From Impatiens glandulifera (taxonomy: Eukaryota; Streptophyta; Magnoliopsida; Ericales; Balsaminaceae), in NCBI RefSeq assembly GCF_907164915.1, contig NC_061863.1, forward strand, positions 2,293,840 to 2,357,839: a stretch of 64,000 nucleotides of DNA, read 5' to 3'. The position numbers and the translations under genes were made by a program. Positions 12,138-24,887 of this stretch are shown here, piece after piece; the stretch's first letter is position 1; each line of letters begins with the position of its first letter. The notes under the pieces were generated by a model. That model worked only from the letters and a program-made list of their open reading frames with translations. It did no database searches and was not told where the DNA came from.

Positions 12138-13148
12138 GACGAACCATTTCTTGTTTATCCACCTTTCAAACAATTTTTCCTAAATTACCCACATTTTCAT
12201 TCACATTCTCAAACTACTCACATTTCTCTCAAAATCATTAATCAACATTTTAATTACACATCTCTCACATTAAATTCATTAATCTTTTATTTTATAAATA
12301 AAAAAAAATATATTTTTTTTAATATATATAATTAAAATTAAACATTATAAATATAATTCAAATAAATATTATAAACTAAAATAAAATATTATACACTAAA
12401 ATAAATTAAATTACATAAAGTTTTAATATTATATTATTTATTAAAATAAAATAAAATATATATTATATAAATATTAAAATAATACATATATTACATAAAT
12501 ATTAAAATAACACGTATAATTTAAAATTTATTGTAATTTATTTTATTTTAAGGTTTTTTAAATTAATACTTTTATAAATATTTTAAGATTTAGGTAATTT
12601 ATTTTAAGATTTAGTTTATTTTATTTTATTTAAGGTTTATGTTATTTATTTAATTTTAATTTATAATATTTATTTTGATATTTAATTTAGTATGTTTAGT
12701 TTTAATTATATATATTATACTTATAAAATTAAGTAGAAATAAAATATATGTGTTGTTTTAATATTTATATAATATATTTTATTTTAATATATAATATTAA
12801 AGGTGTAGGTAATGATTTTTATTTTAGTTTATAATATTTATTTTTATTATTTAATTTAAATTGCTTATTTTTAATTATATATATTATAATTATAAAATTA
12901 AGTAAAAATAAAATATATGTGTTATTTTAATATTTATGTAATATATTTTATTTAATATATATTATTAATTTTATGTATATATATTTGTATTTATAAAATA
13001 AAGTAATTAGTTAATTTAATATGGAAGATGTTTAATTAAAAAGTTAATTAATGATTTAGGGAGAGAAAAGTGGGTAGTTTGAGAATTTGAATAAAAAAGT
13101 GGGTAGTTTGGAAAAAATTGTTTGAAATGTGGGTAGGAATTGGTTCGA
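12138..13148. mobile_element. Non-autonomous foldback element in repeat copy B
   Basis: Copy of the 8030-9040 element with the same ~110-bp inverted ends and the same GACATCC flanks (12131-12137 and 13149-13155). It therefore moved as a passenger of the large duplication and does not represent an independent insertion. Confidence 0.6.
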
Positions 13149-13313
13149 GACATCCAATCTTAAAATAATTTAAAAATTATACATTTAAAATAATTTTAAA
13201 CTTCTTGATCATTTAAAATAATTTTATTATACATTTTATTCTTTCAATCTTAGACCATTCATTTAGATGTAATCATAAAGAAAAAAAAAGAAAAAAAAAA
13301 GATAGTACCTATA

Positions 13314-13995
13314 GGTAGTGTTTGGTATACTATATAAGTTATATAGGTATAAATTGTAAAGAAGGTATTAGAAGATATAAATTATATAGGTTATTAATGT
13401 TTGGTTGAGAGTATTAAATAAGTTATTTTGTGTTTGGTTTGTGGTATAAAAAAAATAAAAAGTGTAAAAGATTATTTTACCCTTATATTTATATATTATT
13501 TTTAATTATTATTCATTTTATAGGTAGTTTGTATTATTAATCATATTAAAATTAATATATTTATTTTCTACGTAGTTTGTATGTTTAATTATATTGATAT
13601 TATTAAAAAATAATATATAATTATTATATAAATGTATTTTTTAAATAAATAATATTATTATATAATTTATATGATTTTATATAAAATTTCTTATAATTTA
13701 ACTTTTAGAATTATATAAATATTTATAATAATTAATACTAAAAAAAATCACACAATATACATTATATTTTTTTTTGAAAAGATAAATGAAGATGATAAAG
13801 AAGAAGAATAATAAAAGAAGAATTGGGTTTTATATAAACATAAATATAATAAATATATATATATATATAAGGGTAATAATGGAATAAAAAAATTAATAAA
13901 GGGTTTGTAACACGTGGAATAAGTTATAATTTTATAAATAGAATAAGAAATAAATTATACCTATTAAGTTAGGGTAGTTATAAACTTACCCAACT
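13314..13995. mobile_element. MITE-like element with GTGTTTGGTAT ends (copy B)
   Basis: Duplicate of 9197-9873 within repeat copy B, with the same inverted ends and AT-rich interior. Noncoding. Confidence 0.5.
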
Positions 13996-15202
13996 AAATA
14001 ATTAATAAATTTTTCTGAAAGTATAGTTGCACTATATCCATAAAATAAAAAATTAATTTAAAAATAAAATAAAACTCAAACAAAATTTTACAGTAATAAT
14101 AATAACTAGAGTTATTTCCCTACGTTGTAGGGGTCATTCTACACATGATAAATAATTTTTTAAAGATAAATATTGTTGATTACAATTTAGAATAAGATAA
14201 AAGATAAGTGTAAATTAATTATATTATTACGTTAAAATTATAATATTATATAAATCACACCACCATTCATGAATATTATTAACAAAAATTGAGTGAGTTT
14301 AAAAAAAATGACATACTTTTATACTAATAAATTATATATTTAAATATTTCTTCTCATTTTTATAATATTAAGTACTTTAAAAGATAAATAAATCTTATTT
14401 TAAACTTTTAAGAGAAGACTCATATAATACCTTTAAATATGACAAATTATAGATATAAAAATGTTTAACAAAAAATTTAACTGAAATTAAAAATTAATAA
14501 ATAATCAAAAAAATTTAACAATATAATCAAAAAAATCTTATAAATAAAATAAACAAATAACAATTACAGAATTAAAGGAGAAGAGAGGAGAGCACATGGA
14601 GTCGCTCTGGTGATGTGAGACCCAATTTTTACTATTTATAAGCTGTTTTTATGACCTTACATTTTAGAAGGTTAGCGGGACATGGGAGCCTTTCAAGATA
14701 GATTGGTTCAGTTCCTATTGTAATTCATAAGAATATATCCGAGTTTTTTCTGGCATTTTCTCTCTTGCTTATCAGCTTTTTTATATTTAATCAGTCCAAA
14801 ATTTTATTATTGACCTAAAAATATTATAATTTGACATATTATAATAAATAAATATATTTATCAAACAAATTTTAGAATTAATAAAAAAAAATTAATATAA
14901 AATTTAAATAACACAATTATATTATATTACTCAACTTTTATGTGGTACAATTTAGCTTCACAATTACTTCTTGTCCTTAGAATAATTTGTCGAACTATAA
15001 AATGTAAAAATATTTGCATTGTTTTTATTATAAAAAAATAAAAATATATTTTTAAATATCTTAAATCAAAGATTATAATATAAAAAATATGATCTTTAGA
15101 CACTTTTTTATATAAAAAAAAATAAAACAATAAAAATTAACTAATAAGTTTTGCTTACAAAATACAAACTACATTATCAAACTATTTGAAAAAAAATAAG
15201 TT

Positions 15203-17104
15203 CTTTTAAGGTTAATCTAAATATTTTTAAAAAAATAAAATAAAGTTATAAAAATTTCAAAATTAATGTAATTTTCTAATTAACTTTTAATGATATGATA
15301 TTTATTTTAGATTCATTATCTACCTATTTATTATTCAATTCCAAATTCAAGAAAAATAATAAAAAGAAAAAATAAAATCCATATATTTATATACATAATC
15401 AATCAAAAAAATATAATTAAATTATAAGATAGAAAATAAAAAGTGAATAAAAAAATAAATTAAACTTAAAATAATATTTAAGAAATTTTGATAAAAATAA
15501 AAAAATACAAATTTGGTACATCAAATTTAAAATTACATTATTATTATTATTATATATATCTCATGTCATTTTTTTTTTAAATCATAAAAATTTTTTGATT
15601 TTTTTTATATTAAATATTATTTTATATGAGATAATAACATTTAAATTTAATATATATATATAATTAAATAAATAAATAATATTATGAGTTTATAACTATA
15701 ATTTTAAAAAAAAAATTATTTTTATTTAAGTTATTTAAACTTAAAATAAAAATTGAGAAAATTTGATGGAAGAAGAAAGATAAAATTTAAAATTACATTA
15801 TTATTATTATTATTATATAAATAAAGGTTATATCATTTCATATCATTTTTTTTATATTATATAAATTTTTTAAATAAAAAATATTTTATAAATTTGTAAT
15901 TTTAATTATAAAAACTATTATACCCATATAAAAATGTACTATTAACAAAAACATAAAAAATTAAATCTCACTTTAAAAAAATAATTAATATTTTTTTTAT
16001 GTAGGTAAATAAAGTATATATTATTATTTTTCTTATATTAAATTAAATCTTTCAACTCTAATTTAATTTATAGACATTTGTAGATTTATTGGATGGTTCT
16101 TAATTCTTAAAGATGAGATTATTGACTCTAATTTTTAGTTACTTTTTTTTCGTCTTAATTTCTTGTGTCAAAGTGTTGTGCGAATCCTTTGAATTTTTAT
16201 ATAATTTTGTTGATTGTTTTTTTAAAAAATATTTTATTTTATGAATTATTGTTATACAATAATAAAAACAAATTCATAATCAAATGAAGATAACATTACT
16301 CTTCATTTTACGAACTTCATAATAAACGAAATTAGAATTCATTCTATATAAAAAAAAACTAACATAATTCAATAGTCAATACCCAATTTTAACTTAAAAA
16401 ATGAATAAATATAAATAAATTATATTGGCTTAAAACTTAATTTATCTTTTGAATGATGTTTGAAAAAAAGGATTGTTATTAGACTTCTAAACTATTTTAT
16501 TAAATATATTTTTTATTTTTATATATTTCTAAATGTAATTAAATGTTAGAAAATTTTTCATCACAAAAGAAACAAAGTAATTTACTCGAAGATAAGAGAG
16601 GGGATAAACTCATACAGGATGAATGATATAATAGTATATAACACATTTTACCTATCATTGATATAGTTTGATATTATAGTTCAACATTTAAATAAGTATT
16701 TATAACCAATTTTCAAAAAATCTCTTTTTTCTAAGACCAACCTAGTCCAAAAAATTTGAAAGTAGGTCATGAAAAATTTAGATTAATAAAACTCCTTCAC
16801 TAAATTATAAAAAAAATTCTCTTAAATAGTATCTTGTAAAAAAGAAGATTAACCAAATGATACAAATTCTATATTTATAATCAAAGATTAAGTGAGTATT
16901 AATATATTTTTGTTCAATAAAAAAATATATCACTACTAATAATAGTAACTTAATTCTAATAATAATATTAACTTAAAAGTAAGATATATGTTTATATAAT
17001 ATAAAATATGTTTCGATCATATGTATATTAATTATTTTTAGTTCTTAAGGTTGACTGCATCAATTTTTTGCAATGAGTTTCAATAAATTTAGTAAAAGAA
17101 TTGT
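15203..17104. other. AT-rich gene-free stretch
   Basis: No gene, RNA or clear element is visible. It contains A/T homopolymers and short repeats; for instance, AAATTTAAAATTACATTATTATTATT occurs near both 15525 and 15785. Confidence 0.5.
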
Positions 17105-18045
17105 TGAGACCTTTGTATTTTTCATAAAGTTAGAAGGTGTAGATATACAAGAGTCAAGACAAAAAAAAATATATATTTTGGAGATGGATCACACTCGGTT
17201 ACTGTGAAGATGAAACTACATTGTAGTAGGGTAAATACCAGTATTGATAACATTCAAGAAAAATGCAGAAAAATTATCAAATAATAAAAAACTGTAATAA
17301 AAAAATATTGTACACAAATAAATAGTTTCTTGAACAACCAAATTAAAAAAATTCTCTTAAAAAAGTTCAAACTAAAAAAATAGTATTATTTAAAGAAAAA
17401 ATAAGTTGGCTCAATCAAATTTTCTTGAGACCTTTGTATTTTTTATAAAGTGAGATAGTATTGATATACAAGAGTCATGACAAAAAAAAAATATTTTAGA
17501 GATAGAACTTTGTTTGAAAGTTTAAATCACACTCGGTCATTGTGGAGATAAAACCACTATAGTAGTGTAGTAGAGTGATTACCGGTATTAATAACATTAA
17601 AAAAAATGCAGAAAATTACTAAATAATAAAAGTTGTGATATAAAGAAAATATTGTTTCAAATATATAGTTTCTTGAACAACCAAATTAAGAAAATTCTTA
17701 ATTTAAACAATTCAAACTAAAATAATAGTATTATTTAAAGAAAAAATAAGTTGGCTCAATCAAATTCTCTTTAGACCTTTGTATTTTTAATAAAGTGAGA
17801 TAATGTAGATATACAAGAGTCAAGATAAAAATAAGAATATTTTAGAGATAAAACTTTGTTAAAAAGTTTACATCACACTCGGTAATTTTAGAGATGAAAC
17901 CACGCTTTAGTAGAGTGATCACCGTAACATTTAAGAAAAAGGCAGAAAATTATCAAATAATAAAAATTGTGATATAAAAAAATAATATTGTCCACAAATA
18001 AATGATTTCTTGAACAACCAAATTAAAAAAATTCTCTTAAGCAAA
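17105..18045. repeat. Three head-to-tail copies of a ~320-345 bp unit
   Basis: Units start at about 17105, 17427 and 17772, each opening with a variant of GAGACCTTTGTATTTTT. Each contains ATATACAAGAGTCA, CACTCGGT, TAGTAGAGTGAT-like and TTTCTTGAACAACCAAATTA blocks in the same order. The copies differ by perhaps 10-15% by eye. There is no open frame through the unit, so this looks like a noncoding tandem duplication of unknown origin. Confidence 0.75.
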
Positions 18046-19020
18046 ATATATATATAGATTTTAGTTGAGAGAAATATTTAATATTGTTATTTAAAATATT
18101 TATTTATATATAATCACCTATTTAAAATAAATAGTCTTAACTTACCTAATATATATATAATTTTAAATTTTTATATATTATGATAAGTAGAAAGTGAAAT
18201 AAAATTTAATTAAAAAAAAGAGTAATATTAGGAATTAATTAGAAAGATAAATTATGAAATGAAAAATTCTTGAATATAAAATAATGAATTAAGATAGAAA
18301 TCATAATGAATTTGTGTATAAACCTTCATATTCATCTATTAAACATTATTATATATTGTTATTATATATATATATATATATATAAATAAATATGTTATGT
18401 AATATTATATATTTTATATTATTAGTGTGAAAAAATATAAATATCTATATAGTAAGAGTAAGAAAAAAAAATACTTAATAATTAGATTAAGAAAGATAGT
18501 CAAATATATATATAAAAAATTAATTTAAGAAGTAGAATAATTTATAGAGTTAATTAAGAGAGATAAATTATGAACTGAGATAAAAATAATTTGTGTATAA
18601 ATCTCGTATTCATCTATTAAACATTATTATATATAATGTTATTATATATATATAAATAAATATGTTATGTAATATTATATATCTTTATGTAAAAAATATT
18701 AATAAAAATATTTTATATTATTAGTGTGAAAAAATATAAAATTTTATATAGTAAGTAGAAAAAAATACTTAATAATTAAATTAAGAAAGAGAAATATATA
18801 TATATTATGAAAGATATTTATTCTCATACTTAAAATGCAGTAAATATCTTAGTAATTTATCCCGACCCAAAAACTCAAACTCAAAAGAATATTCTCAGAA
18901 TATTTATTTTTATAATAAATTTTAATTTTTTCAATAATATCTATATATTTATCTAAAATTATAACTGCAACTTATTAATTCTTTTAAAATTCTCATTCAA
19001 TTATTTATACAACTGCATAA
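18046..19020. other. AT-rich stretch with a local duplication
   Basis: Blocks near 18310-18480 and 18600-18790 (TATTCATCTATTAAACATTA followed by (TA)n and ATATGTTATGTAATATTATA) are copies of each other. No gene seen. Confidence 0.5.
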
Positions 19021-20062
19021 AATAATAGATAATTATAATATGATAATTGAATTTTTTTATTTTTACATATTTTCATTAATTATAATATGATAACTTGAAA
19101 TTTTTATTTTTAAATATTTTCATTAATTATAATATAATAACTGAAATTTTTTATTTTTACATATTTTTATATTTAATATTTAATGCTAAACTGAATTAAT
19201 ATAAATAAAATAATTTATAACGAATATAATATAATAACTGAAATTTTTATTATTTTTACAATTTTTTATAATTAATATTAATGCTAAATTTAATTAATAA
19301 AAAATATTAATATATATATATATGAAAGAGAAATTACCTGAATTTTGTGAATGATTGTAGAGTTAGAAGCTACAAAAGGAGACCGAAGATGTTTTTGCAG
19401 CTGCCTGAAATGATCAAATTCCTAGAAAAAAAATACAAATCAGTGAATACGGATTGTTGAAACATAACATAATGTTGTTGAAACATAACATAATGCAAAT
19501 TCAATTATTAAAAACATGATATTGATAGAGAAATTGATAAGATTATAAATAGAGATAGCACACGACAAAAGGAGATCGATGAAATAAAATGCTTTGTATA
19601 TAAAGATATCACTCTTCTCTCTTTAGTTGAACCTTGTTCATCTAAGATTATTTATAGGAATAAAATATTTGAATGGATTAATATATTGGTTTAGTTGTAG
19701 TTATATAGATATAATCAATATTTATTGCTAGTTGATATAATCAATATTTATTGCTAAATTCAATTAATAGATAATTATAATATGATAATTGAAATTTTTT
19801 ATTTTTATATATTTTCATTAATTATAATATGATAATTGAAATTTTTATTTTTACATATTTTCATTAATTATAATATGATAATTTTTTTATTTTTACATAT
19901 TTTCATATTTAATATTTAATACTAAACTGAATTAATATAAATAAAATAATTTTATAATGAATATAATATAATAACTGAAACTCTTATTATTTTTGCAATT
20001 TTTTATAATTAATATTAATGTTAAATTTAATTAATAAAAATATTAATATATATATATATATA
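19021..20062. repeat. Pair of ~300-bp AT-rich repeats flanking an exon-like piece
   Basis: The sequence from about 19021 to 19330 (AATAGATAATTATAATATGA, then AATATTTAATGCTAAACTGA) is repeated at about 19765-20062. Within each copy, a ~60-bp TTAATTATAATATGATAA-containing piece is itself repeated two or three times. The DNA between the copies (19331-19764) is less AT-rich and contains the exon-like fragment at 19338-19421. Confidence 0.6.
19338..19421 (-). pseudogene. Orphan exon-like fragment, 28 codons
   Basis: On the minus strand an 84-bp segment is bounded by TTTTTCTAG upstream and GTAATTTC downstream, a good acceptor/donor pair. It is open in one frame throughout (EFDHFRQLQKHLRSPF followed by VASNSTIIHKIQ). 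Its base composition is far less AT-biased than the flanks. No partner exons were found nearby, so it is probably a leftover or captured exon of an unidentified gene. Confidence 0.35.
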
Positions 20063-20297
20063 AAAGAGTAACGGACATAGATAATTATGAAACTTAGTTA
20101 ATAGAATTGATGAAAAAATATATATTTTATATTTTTAGTGAGAAAATATATATATGATAAAAAAAATAAAAAAAATAATTAATAAAGATAAATGAAGAGA
20201 TAAATATATATATCTAACACAAAAAAATATATATGATGTAGATATTTTGGAAAGAGCGTGATATACACCTCCTACATTTCAAAATTAAGCGTCATTA

Positions 20298-20329
<32 letters not shown>

Positions 20330-21374
20330 AATAAATGATGTGCATCACAATAACTATTTACTTTTTTTGTTTTATTATTATCAACTTTTTTATATATAAT
20401 TAGTTTTATTTATTAATATATTTGATAATCATATATTGTAATTAATTCATTCAAATACTCATGTTTTCTTTTTCAAATTTATTATTATTATATTAAGGAA
20501 ACTTCATCATTACCTCTGCATCTTCATTTATTACAATTTTTAACATCATTACTTTCTTTCATTTCAATTGTCACACGCCTATCTATGATAATTTATAATT
20601 ACTTCTCATTTTATGTTTTTGTATTTTTAGTTTAAACTTATCTGAAAAAGGTTAAAAAAAGGTTTAAATTGAAAATTATTTTTACCATAGATAGTTGTTA
20701 TTTTAGTAAACAAATGCTTTTCAAGGAATTCGACGCACGTAGATAATATAGACACAAATAGTATGAACTATATCGAATAATCTAAAACTAAGAAATTAAT
20801 ATCATTTATGTTCAATTATCTCAAAAAAAAATAATCAGTACAAAAAAAAAATTAAATAAATAAAACAAAACAAGGGAGTTGTAATGTAAATTTTTAAAGT
20901 TTAAAATTGGCAATGTAAATCATTGTGGATTTGTTTTAAGAAGTATTGGGCATGTTAAATTGGTCATCTTTTATAATAGGGAATAAGTTAACATGGTCTC
21001 GATCATCATATTATCAATTTAGTGTGTTTTTATTTGAAATAGAATATACCATTCTTTTGTTTGAAAAAAAAACAACTGTTCTTTTTTTACTTAAACTATT
21101 TTAATGAGTTATTGTATGTAATGAATGTTGACTTATGCACTATGAGTAACGTATGGTCGATATTTCTAACACGATACAAAAATACAATTCGAATAAGAAA
21201 AAATCAAGTTAGGTTCATATATTTTTTTTAGGTCAAAATCAAGTCGATAAGTTTTATGTAATTAATAAACCATAACATTTTTTACATATTAATATAGTTT
21301 TCATATTAATTATTAATAATTTAAAGTTATTCCTACTCTCTCTAATTAAAAAAGTGAAAATATTATTATGATGT
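20063..21374. other. Intergenic DNA with GeBP-flank blocks
   Basis: No gene seen. It contains a (TA)n/(TAA)n tract at about 20295-20335. A block at about 20311-20620 recurs at about 23459-23770 and again, more diverged, near 32390-32700. The block at 20875-20990 recurs near 1840 and 30445. These shared blocks mark the segmental duplication around the GeBP genes. Confidence 0.55.
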
Positions 21375-22836
21375 CTAGGGCGGTAAATGAGTCAAATTGC
21401 TCGTTAACTAATTTTGAGCCGCTTGATTAAAGTTCGACTTGAGCTTGACTTTCATTGAATTTGAGCCGAGCTCGAGCCGGCTCGTTTAATATTCGAGTCG
21501 AACTCGAGCTCATATAATGTTTGTTCGATGATTTGTCAAGTTTTTTCGAACCTAATAATATAATATATCTTATTTATTTATTTATTTAATATTAAAATTT
21601 AAAACAATGTTTTTTTTTATTTTTTTCTCTTTTCAAAGTTTATATAATAAACAGATCCATATTATTATATTATATTAAAAAGCAAAACCCTAATTTCTAG
21701 TAAATCAATCTACATCGTCTCTTTTTCTTCTTTCTCTTCTTCGTCGCCATTTCATCCTCTTTACCATTTCATTTTTTTCTTATCTTCTTATTCTTCTTCA
21801 CCATTTTATCTTCTTTTTCAGTATTTACCATTTTTTTCACTCATTGATAATAGTTTAATTCAATTTTTCATATTATCATTCATCTACAATATTTATCTCA
21901 TTCATTCACAATACTTTTTCTTTATGAGAAACTTATCCTAATATGATTAATATAGAAAAATACTATTAGATATTATATATTATATATATATAAACATGAA
22001 ATTATATTAGAGGTTTGATAAATATATAAACATTATTATATATAATAATTTTCAATTTATATTAAGGTTGATATATAATGATTTTTAATTTATATTAAGG
22101 TTGAATTAATGATAGAAAAAATAAGTAGATAAGGATATAATAATTAGTATATTATATATATTGAATTTGATAAAAAAAAAAGTTTAATATATTATATATA
22201 ATATAAATAAAAAATGTTGATATATTATATATAATAAAAAATAATTTTATATATAATATGAAGGGATAAAAAATGATAGTATATATTTTATATATAATAT
22301 GTTGAGATAAAAAAATGAATTTATATAATTAATAATATATTATAATATATAAAAAAGTTTAATAAATTCTAACTATTTAAGTTATAAATTTTGTTAAAAG
22401 ATTAGTATATTGAATGTTCGAACAATTTATATTATTTTGTATTTGAAATTTGAAATTTTATGTTTTAAAATTTTGATTATTAACCGTGATTTGATTTTTT
22501 TGAGTTTTGACTATCATTTTTTAAAAATTTGAATAATTATGATTATTTAATATTTTTATTTTGAAATATCATGTTTTAAATATTGAATATGTTTGAAAGT
22601 TTGATATTTTTATTTTCAAAATAAATTTTGGTTTGGTTTGAGTTCGAGTTCGAGTTGGAGTTTAAGTTTGAAAATTAATTTTAGTTCAAAGTTTTTGAGT
22701 TGAGCCAAGTTTTTAGGTTAATAGTCGAGCTCGAACTCAAATTTAAAAACTCGTTCGAGCTCGAGTTCGAGTCGAGCTCGAGCTCCAGCTCAAGCTCAAG
22801 CTGGTTCAATATCGATTCGACTAATTTGTAGCCCTA
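21375..22836. mobile_element. Foldback element with GAGCTCGAG-rich inverted ends
   Basis: The left end reads TAGGGCGGTAAATGAG, and the right end on the minus strand reads TAGGGCTACAAATTAG. Both are followed by ~100-200 bp rich in GAGCTCGAGTTCGA-type words, as in a common class of non-autonomous DNA elements in eudicots. The interior is AT-rich with a pyrimidine-rich tract at about 21715-21850 (TCTTTTTCTTC repeats). No coding sequence and no clear target-site duplication. Confidence 0.5.
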
Positions 22837-23810
22837 CTCTCATCTATAACTTAATATAAAGTAAAAAAAAAAGTAATGACCGATTTACTTAATCATTTAA
22901 CATTGACCTTTTTATTTTGTTTGGTACCATAATTATTTAAAGATTTATGAAACTTACCGATATTATTTATAGCTAGTTTTATTATTAATTGAGTCTATTT
23001 GTGACTATAACGCGAAAAATCGACAATTCTCGATAATGTGTTTTTGTTACTTGATAAACGCGCCATATAATTTATATTTTTATCAAGTATCGAGTAAGAA
23101 ACAAGATGGTAGACTTGACTAGAGTGTATTTGAAAATATCGATTTAAACTAGTTTTGATTTTTTTAGAATTTCCACCTAATTACTACTTGAGAAATTAGG
23201 AAGGAAAAACAAAATATTGCGTGTTTAAATTATGTGTTTGGTTACACATGAGAAATGGTTCACGCGCTATGTCTCACGTGTCTATCACATTATCGTCTCT
23301 ATTTTTATTTTTTAATCATTTAAAAGAATTTTATTATACATTTTATTCATTCGATCTTAGAGCATTTAACGAAATACCTATAATATGATGAATATCGATA
23401 TCTACAAAATAAAAAGTTAATTTATAAAGAAAATAAAACTCAAACAAATTTTACAACAATATAATAATAATAATAATAAATGATGTGCATTACAATAACT
23501 ATTTACTTTTTTGTTCTATTATTATCAACTTTTTTATATATAATTAGTTTTATTCATTAATATATTTGATAATCATATATTGTAATTAATTCATCCAAAT
23601 ACACATGTTTTTTTTTTCAAATTTATTATTATTATATTAAGGAAACTTCATCATTACCTCTGCATCTTCATTTATTAATTACAATCATTACTTTCTTTCA
23701 TTTCAATTGTCACACGCCTTTCTATGTTTCTATGTTAATTTATATATTACTTCTCATTTTATGTTTTTATATTTTTAGTTCACATCTATAGTTTAAACTC
23801 AACTGAAAGA
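22837..23810. other. Intergenic DNA upstream of the third GeBP copy
   Basis: No gene seen. The parts at 22920-23290 are collinear with about 31060-31600 (shared ATTGAGTCTAT and TCACGCG.TATGTCTCAC landmarks), and 23459-23770 with 20311-20620. It belongs to the duplicated GeBP flank. Confidence 0.55.
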
Positions 23811-24037
23811 GTATTAATTTGATTATTTTCTATAAATTATAAAGAAGTGATATCTCAAACTGACTTAAGTTCGATGATCATTTAACCTTATTCTTAATAT
23901 TCATTTTTAACCGGGATTTGGTGAGTATTAATTTGATTATTTTCTATAAATTATAAAGAAGTGATATCTCAAACTGACTTAAGTTCGATGATCATTTAAC
24001 CTTATTCTTAATATTCATTTTTAACCGGGATTTGGTA
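23811..24037. repeat. Perfect-looking 114-bp tandem duplication
   Basis: The block starting GTATTAATTTGATTATTTTC at 23811 and ending with TTTTTAACCGGGATTTGGT is immediately repeated from 23925. The corresponding flank at about 32930-33060 has a single diverged copy, so the duplication is specific to this locus and recent. Confidence 0.85.
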
Positions 24038-24783
24038 AGTATAGACAATCCGCTAAAAAAATGTTTAAATTGAAAATTATTTTTACTATAGATAGTTGGA
24101 AATTTGGAATTTTAGTAAACAAATGTTTTCCAAGGAATTTGAGGTAGATAATACAGACACAAATAATATGAACTATATCGAATAATCTAAAATTAAAAAT
24201 TAATATCATTTATGTTCAATTATCTCAAAATAAAATAATCAGTACAAAAAAAAATTAAAATAAATAAAACAAAACAAGGATGAAGCAGCTTAAAAAACAC
24301 AACAATTAAGAATGATAATTAAATCGTTTGGCTTGTTTCCTATCAAATAAATGACTAAGATATAATTTTATTTTATTTTAATTTATTTAATTTATTTAAA
24401 TTAGTCTAAGTTAATATTATAATATTGTGGGTTTTATATTCACAATTTTTTCTTCTTATTTTTCTCAAAAATTGAAATCAGTTATATATTTTAATTAGAA
24501 AAAATTGGTAAATAAAAATTGATGTTTTAATTTAAATTTTTTCATAAAAAATTATTTTTTATTTATTTGAAATGATAATAAAAAAATTAGATAATATTTT
24601 ATAAATATTTGATGAATAGTCGTAAGAAAAATTAGATGTTTTTAATAATTCGGAATTTGAAAAGTTACCTCTTTCAAAAATCAAATAAATAAATAAATAT
24701 ATATATATATATATATATATATTAAATAATAATATATATTTCGATTTGACAATAAAATAAAAATAAAATAAAAAATTATATTA
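24038..24783. other. Upstream region of the third GeBP copy
   Basis: AT-rich with a (TA)n tract at about 24698-24722. Collinear in part with about 33060-33800 upstream of the fourth copy. No gene seen. Confidence 0.55.
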
Positions 24784-24887
24784 AGCGTATTTGATACGTC
24801 AAACAGCGTTAAGAACCCCAATCGCCCATTTTCTCTCTTTTTGGCTTTTGATAGAACCCTAACCCTAACTCCAAATACCTACAAATC
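24784..24887 (+). promoter_or_regulatory. Conserved promoter-proximal block with telo-boxes
   Basis: AAGCGTATTTGATACGTCAAACAGC at about 24784 is repeated with few changes upstream of the copies at 33948 and, more weakly, 5322. Just before the ATG lies AGAACCCTAACCCTAACT (about 24854-24871), i.e. tandem AACCCTAA telo-box motifs, which in plants are typical of promoters or 5' leaders of growth and translation genes. The location suggests core promoter plus 5' leader; the exact start site is not determined. Confidence 0.55.

Larger units (their letters stand above)
11578..15202. repeat. 3.6-kb direct repeat, copy B
   Basis: Near-identical second copy of 7471-11079. Visible differences include an extra A-rich insertion near 13281-13300 and an ACATAA insertion near 13838. 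The high identity implies a recent duplication or ongoing conversion. It carries the same nested foldback and MITE-like elements. Confidence 0.9.

Noticed and set aside
7471..15202. Reading the 3.6-kb direct repeats as the LTRs of a LARD/TRIM-type retrotransposon
   Set aside because: The copies do not begin with TG or end with CA, the ~500-bp spacer shows no primer-binding site or polypurine tract, and no target duplication flanks the pair.
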